NCBI GenBank assembly: GCA_015494645.1
Contig: WGAU01000131.1
Span: forward strand, 1-6,054
Source of the DNA: Aquificota bacterium
GTDB lineage: Bacteria > Thermosulfidibacterota > Thermosulfidibacteria > Thermosulfidibacterales > Thermosulfidibacteraceae
Length of the DNA stretch: 6,054 nt
Reading direction: 5' to 3'
The position numbers were made by a program, and so were the translations under genes. Numbering within the stretch: position 1 is the first letter of the stretch; the number at the start of each line of letters is the position of its first letter. Below the pieces are notes generated by a model, which was not told the DNA's origin, searched no databases, and saw only the letters and a list, made by a program, of their open reading frames with translations. Shown here in pieces: positions 1 through 5,404 of this stretch.

Positions 1-843
1 CCTCTCTATCACCTTAGGATCCTTGGTCATAACATCCTTAGCTTTTACATCAAAAAGCGCCTTGCCCATCCTCTCCAGCAATCTCCTCAAATCTCCATCG
101 GTAATGACACCAACCAACTTGTCTCTCTCATCCACAACGGTGGTCATTCCCAGCCTTTTGGCCGATATCTCTATGACCACATCCTTCATAGAAGTGTCGG
201 GTGACACTTTTGGCACCTCTTCTCCTGCGTGCATGAGATCCTCCACCTTGAGGAGCAACCTCTTACCAAGGGAACCTGCAGGATGAACAAAGGCAAAATC
301 CTCCCTTTTGAATCCCTTTCTCTTCAACAGAGCCATAGCCAGAGCATCGCCCATAACCAACGTGGCCGTGGTGCTTGCAGTTGGGGCCAGCCCCAAAGGG
401 CAGGCTTCTCTCTTAACAGACACGTCAAGCACCACATCGGCCCTTTTAGCCAGCTCCGAAGATAAATTGCCGGTCATGGCAATCAACTTCAACCCCAGCC
501 TCTTAACAACAGGGATAACCTCAAGAACCTCTTTCGTGGCACCCGAGTTGGAAATAGCCACCACCACATCTCCCTTGGTTATCATCCCCAAATCACCATG
601 TACTCCCTCGGCAGGATGAAGGAAGAAAGAAGGAGTGCCTGTGCTTGCCATGGTAGCAGCTATCTTTCTGGCAATGATTCCTGATTTCCCCATTCCTGTA
701 AAAACCACCCTACCTCTGCAGTTGTAAAGGATCTCAACCGCCTCGGCAAAGTTCTGGTCAATTTTACCCATCAAACCCTCAACAGCCTCAAGCTCTATCT
801 CAACAACCCTCCTACCTTCCGCGATTATCTCCTCCCTCGTCAT
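1..843 (-). CDS. kdsD: D-arabinose-5-phosphate isomerase, KpsF/GutQ family (C-terminus cut by window edge)
   Basis: Interconverts D-ribulose 5-phosphate and D-arabinose 5-phosphate in the cytoplasm, the first committed step towards Kdo. I translated 281 codons from the ATG at 843; no stop occurs before base 1, so about 40 of the usual ~320-330 residues are missing. The SIS sugar-isomerase domain covers roughly residues 30-180, with GMGKSG at 50-55, SNSG at 98-101 and CPLGLAPT at 148-155. A CBS domain follows at about 200-260 (VEDLM, then GVITDGDLRR at 245-254), and a second CBS begins at 'AKDVMTKDP' (268-276). Lys53, Glu105, Glu146 and His187 match E. coli KdsD catalytic residues Lys59, Glu111, Glu152 and His193 at a constant offset of six. 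The start overlaps the kdsA stop as ATGA, preceded by a GAGGGG ribosome binding site inside kdsA, so translational coupling is likely. GutQ/KpsF paralogues share this fold, but the operon supports the Kdo role. Confidence 0.95.
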   Translation of the reverse strand, partial: MTREEIIAEGRRVVEIELEAVEGLMGKIDQNFAEAVEILYNCRGRVVFTGMGKSGIIARKIAATMASTGTPSFFLHPAEGVHGDLGMITKGDVVVAISNSGATKEVLEVIPVVKRLGLKLIAMTGNLSSELAKRADVVLDVSVKREACPLGLAPTASTTATLVMGDALAMALLKRKGFKREDFAFVHPAGSLGKRLLLKVEDLMHAGEEVPKVSPDTSMKDVVIEISAKRLGMTTVVDERDKLVGVITDGDLRRLLERMGKALFDVKAKDVMTKDPKVIER

Positions 844-1667
844 AGCCCCCTCACCACCGAGGCAATATCCAAAAGCCTTTTTAAAAGATCCTCTAAAGTA
901 TTCAAAGGCACAGAGTTTGGACCATCACAAAGGGCACATTCGGGATTGGGGTGCACTTCCATAAATATCCCATCGGCTCCTGCCGCAACAGCAGCCTTGG
1001 CCAAAGGTTCTACAAATTCCCTCTGCCCACCGGAGGCACCACCTGCACCTCCAGGCAACTGGACACTGTGAGTAGCATCAAACACCACAGGAACACCAAA
1101 GGAACGCATAATAGGGATGGAACGCATATCCACCACAAGGTTGTTGTAGCCAAAAGTGGTTCCCCTTTCCGTCAGCATCACCTGAAAGTTACCGGTAGAT
1201 GATACTTTCTCAACGGCGTACTTCATGTCATAAGGAGACATAAACTGTCCTTTCTTCACATTCACCGGCTTCTCCGATTGCCCAGCCCTCACAAGCAGAT
1301 CTGTCTGTCTGCACAGAAAAGCAGGAATCTGCACCACATCAAGCACCTCTTCCGCAAGCTCCATCTCCTCCTCTTTATGCACATCGGAAATGATAGGAAG
1401 ATCAAACTCGTCCCTTACCTTAGCCAGCATCTCAAGCCCTGCCCGCAAGCCTGGTCCTCGGAAGGAACGAAGGCTCGTCCTGTTAGCCTTGTCGTAGGAT
1501 GCTTTGAATATTACATTTATCCTCAGCCTCTCCCTCAAACTCGTTATAGACTCTGCCGTTTCCATAAGCACCGATTCTGTCTCAATTACACATGGACCAA
1601 GTATGAAAAACAGAGGTTGATCCTGACCTACCCTGAACTTCCCCGCTATGGGAAAGCTAACAGCCAT
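840..1667 (-). CDS. kdsA: 3-deoxy-8-phosphooctulonate (Kdo 8-phosphate) synthase, predicted metal-dependent type
   Basis: Condenses phosphoenolpyruvate with D-arabinose 5-phosphate to Kdo 8-phosphate in the cytoplasm. The protein is 275 residues, full length for this TIM-barrel aldolase family. Visible motifs are GPCVIE (24-29), KASYDKANRTS (55-65), FRGPGL (69-74), QIPAFLCRQTDL (113-124), NVKKGQF (136-142), TERGTTFGYNNLVVD (166-180), DATHSVQLPGG (197-207) and MEVHPNPE (236-243). By alignment from memory to the Aquifex enzyme, Cys26, His200, Glu237 and Asp248 are the four divalent-metal ligands; E. coli, which needs no metal, has Asn in place of the Cys. Unusually, the protein also carries Cys-Asp-Gly at 247-249 as in E. 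coli, where Aquifex has Ser-Asp-Ala. The ATG at 1667 lies 11 bases inside the end of pyrG and follows a strong AAGGAG site; the stop overlaps the kdsD start. Confidence 0.97.
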   Translation of the reverse strand: MAVSFPIAGKFRVGQDQPLFFILGPCVIETESVLMETAESITSLRERLRINVIFKASYDKANRTSLRSFRGPGLRAGLEMLAKVRDEFDLPIISDVHKEEEMELAEEVLDVVQIPAFLCRQTDLLVRAGQSEKPVNVKKGQFMSPYDMKYAVEKVSSTGNFQVMLTERGTTFGYNNLVVDMRSIPIMRSFGVPVVFDATHSVQLPGGAGGASGGQREFVEPLAKAAVAAGADGIFMEVHPNPECALCDGPNSVPLNTLEDLLKRLLDIASVVRGL

Positions 1668-3258
1668 AACGCCTCTCCTTGGCAGCTTTGATAAGGTTCA
1701 CAAAAAGGGGATGTGGTTTAAAAGGCTTGGACTTAAACTCGGGATGGAACTGAACAGCCACAAACCACGGATGATCTTTTATCTCAACTATCTCCACAAG
1801 ATCCGCCTTGGGATAAACCCCTGCTATAACAAGCCCCCTATCGGAAAGGGCTTGCCTGTATTCGTTGTTGAACTCGTATCTGTGTCTGTGCCTCTCCACA
1901 ATCTCCTCAACTCCATAGGCACTATATGAAAGGGTATCCTTGGAAAGAACACAAGGGTACGCCCCTAATCTCATGGTTCCTCCTTTGAAAGTAACATGCT
2001 CCTGCTCAGGCAAAAGATGGATCACAGGATGCGGTGTATTCTTATCAAACTCGGTGCTGTTCGCCCCTTTTAAACCACATACATTTCTTGCGAACTCAAT
2101 AACGGCACACTGCATACCCAAGCATATTCCCAAAAAGGGCACTTCCTTTTCCCTAACGTATCTTATACTTTCCACCTTGCCCTCAACTCCCCTAACGCCA
2201 AAACCACCGGGCACTATCACCGCATCAACGCCTTTCATCAGCGGCTCCGGTCCCTGCCTCTCTACATCTTCAGCACTTATCCATTCTATGACGGGCTTCA
2301 CACAGTTAGCCACTCCTGCATGCTTTATAGCCTCAACAAGGCTTTTATAAGAGTCATGCAGATCGGCGTATTTGCCCACTATACCCACCACAACCTCATC
2401 ACTGCATTGTTTTTCCCTTTCCGTATACTCCTTCCAGAACGTAAGATCCGGTTCCCTCTTGGGCAGCCCAAGCCGCTCAACTATGATCTCGTCAGCCCCC
2501 TCTGCATGGAACACCAAGGGAATCTCGTATATACTGTCCACATCCTTCCCGGTAATCACTGCTTTTTTATCAACGTTACAAAACAGAGAAATCTTAGCCT
2601 TAATATCCTCGGGCAGGAACCTGTCCGTGCGGCATATTATCATATCCGGCTGAATACCTATAGCTCTCAGTTCCTTGACAGAATGCTGGGTGGGCTTTGT
2701 TTTAAGCTCACCTGCTGTCTTTATGTAAGGAACCAAAGTGAGGTGAATGTAAAAAGCGTTCTCCTTTCCCACCTCAAGCCCAAACTGCCTTATAGCCTCA
2801 AGAAAGGGCAAACTCTCTATATCTCCTACAGTCCCACCTATCTCCACAATCACCACATCGCAACCGGTGCTTATTTTTTTTATACAGTTCTTTATCTCTT
2901 CGGTGATATGAGGAATCACCTGCACCGTAGTTCCCAAGTAATCTCCGCGTCTCTCCTTGGTTATCACTGTGTGGTAGATCTTGCCTGTGGTAGCATTGTT
3001 GTCCCTGCCCATCTTGGCATTGGTAAATCTTTCATAGTGCCCTAAGTCTAAATCTGTTTCTGCCCCGTCGTCCGTCACATAAACCTCACCGTGCTGGAAA
3101 GGATTCATGGTTCCTGGATCCACGTTCACGTAAGGATCAAATTTAAGAAAGGTTACCTTAAAGCCCCTCGCCTCAAGAAGAGCACCTATGGAAGCACAGG
3201 CCACTCCCTTGCCCAAGGAAGAAATGACACCACCTGTAACGAATATATACTTAGCCAT
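1657..3258 (-). CDS. pyrG: CTP synthase (glutamine-hydrolysing)
   Basis: Converts UTP to CTP using ATP and glutamine-derived ammonia, in the cytoplasm; here it probably also supplies the CTP used by KdsB. It is 533 residues from the ATG, near the usual 530-550. The N-terminal synthase domain (about 1-270) begins MAKYIFVTGG, followed by the P-loop-like SSLGKG (13-18), DPYVNVDPGTM (41-51), HGEVYVTDDGAETDLD (56-71) and EIGGTVGDIES (139-149). The C-terminal class I glutamine amidotransferase domain has PGGFGVRG (350-357), the nucleophile Cys379 in GICLGMQ, and the His505/Glu507 pair in FHPEF, so the triad is complete. A GTG codon directly upstream at 3261 could also start the protein (534 residues). 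I chose the ATG because the family normally starts at this point. The start overlaps the kdsB 3' end by eight bases, and the stop lies 11 bases inside kdsA. Confidence 0.97.
   Translation of the reverse strand: MAKYIFVTGGVISSLGKGVACASIGALLEARGFKVTFLKFDPYVNVDPGTMNPFQHGEVYVTDDGAETDLDLGHYERFTNAKMGRDNNATTGKIYHTVITKERRGDYLGTTVQVIPHITEEIKNCIKKISTGCDVVIVEIGGTVGDIESLPFLEAIRQFGLEVGKENAFYIHLTLVPYIKTAGELKTKPTQHSVKELRAIGIQPDMIICRTDRFLPEDIKAKISLFCNVDKKAVITGKDVDSIYEIPLVFHAEGADEIIVERLGLPKREPDLTFWKEYTEREKQCSDEVVVGIVGKYADLHDSYKSLVEAIKHAGVANCVKPVIEWISAEDVERQGPEPLMKGVDAVIVPGGFGVRGVEGKVESIRYVREKEVPFLGICLGMQCAVIEFARNVCGLKGANSTEFDKNTPHPVIHLLPEQEHVTFKGGTMRLGAYPCVLSKDTLSYSAYGVEEIVERHRHRYEFNNEYRQALSDRGLVIAGVYPKADLVEIVEIKDHPWFVAVQFHPEFKSKPFKPHPLFVNLIKAAKERRYGC
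1672..1680 (-). promoter_or_regulatory. Ribosome binding site of kdsA inside the pyrG coding sequence
   Basis: The minus strand reads AAGGAGAGG here, and the core AAGGAG (1675-1680) lies seven bases before the kdsA ATG at 1667. It sits within the last codons of pyrG. This supports the 1667 start and suggests that kdsA is translated by reinitiation or coupling with pyrG. Confidence 0.8.
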
Positions 3259-3976
3259 CACTACACCCCGTCAAAATCCTCTTTACTTTCTCCACATCCT
3301 CTGGCACATCCACACCTATGGCTTCGTATTCCGTTTCTAAAACCAAAATTTTTATGCCGTTCTGAAGGGCCCTCAACTGCTCAAGTCCCTCTGCCACCTC
3401 AAGATCACTCTGGGGTAGCCTCACATACCTCAAAAGCGTCTCTCTGCCATAACCATAAATTCCAATGTGCCTGTAAGCCCTACCCTTACCCCTGAAAAAG
3501 GGAATAGGAGACCTGGAAAAGTAAAGGGCAAATCCGCTTCTATCACACACCACCTTCACAACATTGGGGTTATGGTAATCCTCTTCCGAATCTATCCTTC
3601 TTTTCATGGTAACTATGCAGTCAGTGTTTTTCTCAAGGGCCCGAAAGACCTTATCTACAACAGAAGGATCAATTAAAGGCTCATCCCCCTGAACATTAAC
3701 AATAAACTCCCAGTCCTTACCGAAACGCTCCGTCACATAAGCCACCCTATCGGAACCTGTAGGACATTCAGGCGTCATAAGAACCTTACCGCCAAAGCCC
3801 CAAACACACCTGGCAATGCGCTCATCGTCGGTGGCAACATAAATTTCATGGGCAAGATTTGACAGTGAAGCCCTTTCGTAAACCCACTGCACCAAAGGCT
3901 TGCCAGCTATCTCCACCAACGGCTTACCGGGAAAACGGGAAGAACCGTATCTGGCCGGAATAACCACAACCCTCAA
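3251..3976 (-). CDS. kdsB: CMP-Kdo synthetase (3-deoxy-manno-octulosonate cytidylyltransferase), TTG start
   Basis: Activates Kdo with CTP to CMP-Kdo, the donor for lipid A glycosylation; a cytoplasmic enzyme. It is 241 residues, close to the usual ~245-250. Motifs are PARYGSSRFPGKPL (7-20, nucleotide-binding loop), ATDDERI (48-54), PTGSDR (72-77), NVQGDEP (94-100, with the metal-binding Asp), RHIGIYGY (169-176), EGLEQLR (196-202) and GVDVPED (221-227). The open frame reaches an earlier TTG at 4027, adding 17 residues with no family counterpart. I chose the TTG at 3976 because AGAGGGAG lies seven bases upstream and the protein then begins right at the first beta strand, as in E. coli KdsB. 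The earlier TTG also sits almost on the candidate transcription start. This is the first gene of the operon; its TAA stop lies eight bases inside pyrG. Confidence 0.93.
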   Translation of the reverse strand: MRVVVIPARYGSSRFPGKPLVEIAGKPLVQWVYERASLSNLAHEIYVATDDERIARCVWGFGGKVLMTPECPTGSDRVAYVTERFGKDWEFIVNVQGDEPLIDPSVVDKVFRALEKNTDCIVTMKRRIDSEEDYHNPNVVKVVCDRSGFALYFSRSPIPFFRGKGRAYRHIGIYGYGRETLLRYVRLPQSDLEVAEGLEQLRALQNGIKILVLETEYEAIGVDVPEDVEKVKRILTGCSDG

Positions 3977-3983
3977 GCGATTT

Positions 3984-3991
3984 CTCCCTCT
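3984..3991 (-). promoter_or_regulatory. Ribosome binding site that decides the kdsB start
   Basis: The minus strand reads AGAGGGAG, seven bases before the TTG at 3976. No comparable purine-rich site lies at suitable spacing before the upstream TTG at 4027. This is the main sequence argument for the shorter KdsB. Confidence 0.65.
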
Positions 3992-4027
3992 GAGGTTTCC
4001 AAGGGTATATCCGCTAAAGGTGGGCAA

Positions 4028-4039
4028 ATCAATATTGAT
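4028..4039. repeat. 12-bp perfect palindrome ATCAATATTGAT, possible operator
   Basis: ATCAATATTGAT is its own reverse complement. It lies in the divergent kdsB/hsp20 region, close to where a transcript from the candidate TAAAAT box on the minus strand would begin. A further ATCAA half-site lies at 4049-4053, so three ATCAA/TTGAT half-sites occur within 26 bases. A regulator-binding role is inferred. In AT-rich DNA a short palindrome can arise by chance. Confidence 0.3.
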
Positions 4040-4040
4040 A

Positions 4041-4046
4041 ATTTTA
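4041..4046 (-). promoter_or_regulatory. Candidate -10 box of the kdsB-pyrG-kdsA-kdsD operon
   Basis: The minus strand reads TAAAAT, one mismatch from TATAAT, in an AT-rich stretch upstream of the first operon gene. It would start transcription near 4034 and give a leader of about 58 bases to the TTG at 3976. No good -35 box is found at 16-18 bases. A TTGTCA on this strand (4060-4065) is too close, at a 13-base spacer. Weak support. Confidence 0.3.
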
Positions 4047-4058
4047 CAATCAAAAAAG

Positions 4059-4087
4059 TTGACAAGAATATGCTAAAGACATATTTT
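4059..4087 (+). promoter_or_regulatory. Sigma-70-type promoter for the hsp20 gene
   Basis: A consensus -35 box, TTGACA (4059-4064), is followed after 17 bases by TATTTT (4082-4087) as the -10 box. Transcription would begin near 4094 and give a leader of about 26 bases carrying the ribosome binding site. A near-consensus TATACT lies at 4087-4092, but the spacer would be 22 bases. No CIRCE-type inverted repeat is visible. The -35 is convincing and the -10 is average. Confidence 0.55.
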
Positions 4088-4107
4088 ATACTCAGCAAAA
4101 AAGAAAG

Positions 4108-4114
4108 GGAGGTG
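4108..4114 (+). promoter_or_regulatory. Strong ribosome binding site of hsp20
   Basis: GGAGGTG lies five bases before the ATG at 4120, nearly full complementarity to the 16S rRNA 3' end. This suggests efficient translation, as expected for an abundant chaperone. Confidence 0.8.
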
Positions 4115-4119
4115 GAACC

Positions 4120-4563
4120 ATGGCAATTCAGAGATGGGATCCATTCAAAGAGTTGACCAATCTAAAGAGCCAGATGGATAAGATATTTGAGAATCTTTTG
4201 GGAGAGGGGGAGGAGATAAAAACCGGATCATGGGTGCCTCCGGTGGACATATACGAAACAGAAAACGAGATAGTCATAAAGGCTGAGGTGCCCGGAGTTT
4301 CCCAAGGTGATGTGGAGATAAAGGTCGAAGACGATACCCTCATCATCAGAGGTGAGAAGAAATTTGAAAGGGACATGGAAAAGGAAACTTATCACAGAGC
4401 AGAAAGGGTTTATGGAAAGTTCCAGAGAACTTTTATCCTGCCCAAGAGCATAGAAAAGGACAAGATAAAAGCTACTTTGAAACACGGTGTTCTCACCATT
4501 ATACTACCTAAGAAAGAGGAAGTTAAGCCCAAAGAGATCAGCATTCAGGTAGAAGAGGAATAG
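4120..4563 (+). CDS. Small heat shock protein, Hsp20/alpha-crystallin family
   Basis: An ATP-independent cytoplasmic holdase that binds unfolding proteins and keeps them refoldable by other chaperones. It is 147 residues, typical for bacterial Hsp20. The N-terminal arm (1-38) starts MAIQRWDPFKEL, a pattern common in the bacterial class A group. The alpha-crystallin domain spans about 39-131, with PPVDIYETENEIVIKAEVPG (40-59), the VEDDTLIIRGEKK strand region (69-81), the FQRTFILP strand (101-108) and the hallmark ATLKHGVLTI (118-127). The C-terminal tail has the I-x-I oligomerisation motif Ile-Ser-Ile at 140-142 and ends in an acidic tail. The gene is transcribed alone from its own promoter, divergently from the Kdo operon. 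Its stop lies two bases from the convergent xth stop, and no terminator with a T-tract follows. Confidence 0.96.
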   Translation: MAIQRWDPFKELTNLKSQMDKIFENLLGEGEEIKTGSWVPPVDIYETENEIVIKAEVPGVSQGDVEIKVEDDTLIIRGEKKFERDMEKETYHRAERVYGKFQRTFILPKSIEKDKIKATLKHGVLTIILPKKEEVKPKEISIQVEEE

Positions 4564-4565
4564 CC

Positions 4566-5354
4566 CTAAAGGTCAAATAGAGCAATCAAAGGGGTATGAT
4601 CTGAGGGCCTTGGAGCTAAGCGAGGCTCCAGATCTATCCAGCAGTCAGAGCACCTGTCTGCAAGGGGCTGGGTGGCTAAAATATGATCCACACGCCACCC
4701 AAGGCCCCTTTCTACTGCTTTCGGAACTCTATAGTCAAAAAAGGTGTAGTGTCCCGGCTCATCGGGATGGTGCTTTCTAAATAGATCTACAAAGCCCCAA
4801 GACTTCACCTTCTCAAAGGATTCCCACACCTCAGGACGAAAACATACATGACCCAACAGCCTCTTGGGATTGTGCACATCTATGGGCAAAGGTGCAACAT
4901 TCATGTCCCCACACCACACAAGCATATCATCAGGGGAAAAATGCCTTTCAAAAAAGCTCCTCAACCTATCAAACCATTTGAGTTTATACTGAAACATAGG
5001 CGATTCGGGCTTCTGGCCCTGAGGAACATAAGTGTTCACCACCCAAAGCCCAGAAGGCAACTTAACAGCCACAAGCCTGTCCTCATCCGACTCCTCGCTG
5101 TCGTCAAAACCATAAATTACTTCAACAGGCTCTTCTCTGCTCAAAATCGCAACCCCATTCCTGCCACCTTTTCCACTGCAAACCACATTGTAGCCAATAG
5201 CCTCAAACTCACCTTTAGGGAACTTATCGTCGGGAGTTTTTGTCTCCTGCATGCATAAAACATCGGGAACGCTTTTCTCCAACCAACTCCTGACCAACGG
5301 AAGTCTCGTCCTTATAGAGTTCACATTGAACGTGGCTATCTTAAACTCTCCCAT
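4566..5354 (-). CDS. xth: Exodeoxyribonuclease III / AP endonuclease
   Basis: A Mg2+-dependent 3'-5' exonuclease and abasic-site endonuclease of base excision repair, acting on DNA in the cytoplasm. It is 262 residues, usual for ExoIII (E. coli XthA has 268). Exonuclease-endonuclease-phosphatase motifs are in order: TFNVNSIRTR (8-17, Asn10), CMQETK (34-39, metal ligand Glu37), GRNGVAILS (64-72), NTYVPQG (107-113, Tyr109), WCGDMNVAP (147-155, Asp150 and Asn152), WRVDHIL (220-226, Asp223) and RPSDHTP (249-255, Asp252 and His253). All catalytic residues are therefore present. The open frame continues 65 codons upstream, but that part has no family similarity and overlaps the divergent sensor gene. 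The ATG at 5354 follows AAGGGG at a suitable distance. Whether it is called xth, xthA or exoA is a naming choice. Confidence 0.95.
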   Translation of the reverse strand: MGEFKIATFNVNSIRTRLPLVRSWLEKSVPDVLCMQETKTPDDKFPKGEFEAIGYNVVCSGKGGRNGVAILSREEPVEVIYGFDDSEESDEDRLVAVKLPSGLWVVNTYVPQGQKPESPMFQYKLKWFDRLRSFFERHFSPDDMLVWCGDMNVAPLPIDVHNPKRLLGHVCFRPEVWESFEKVKSWGFVDLFRKHHPDEPGHYTFFDYRVPKAVERGLGWRVDHILATQPLADRCSDCWIDLEPRLAPRPSDHTPLIALFDL

Positions 5355-5391
5355 TGCACTATCCCCTTGCCTTTGTTCATCCTTTGCATTT

Positions 5392-5396
5392 AGGAT
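5392..5396 (+). promoter_or_regulatory. Ribosome binding site of the heme-sensor gene
   Basis: AGGAT lies eight bases before the ATG at 5405 and eleven before the second ATG at 5408, favouring the first. It lies in the 50-base spacer that also carries the xth ribosome binding site on the other strand, so at least the sensor's promoter probably lies further upstream, inside xth. Confidence 0.5.
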
Positions 5397-5404
5397 ACAA
5401 AGAC

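Noticed and set aside
23..619. Overlapping plus-strand open frames at the left end.
   Set aside because: The minus strand here encodes KdsD with all catalytic residues in place, so the plus-strand frames are shadows.
2320..3045. A long plus-strand open frame (241 codons) opposite pyrG, and similar long frames opposite kdsA, kdsB and xth.
   Set aside because: These are antisense shadows of strongly conserved genes. They have no recognisable protein family, and their codon and residue composition is dictated by the opposite gene.
4611..4630. Hairpin TGGAGC / GCTCCA with an eight-base loop downstream of hsp20, considered as a terminator.
   Set aside because: The stem is only six base pairs, no T-tract follows on the plus strand, and it lies within conserved xth coding sequence.
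5367..5396. TTGCCT with TAGGAT at an 18-base spacer as a promoter for the heme sensor.
   Set aside because: Transcription would start almost at the ATG and exclude the AGGAT ribosome binding site, and both boxes are poor.
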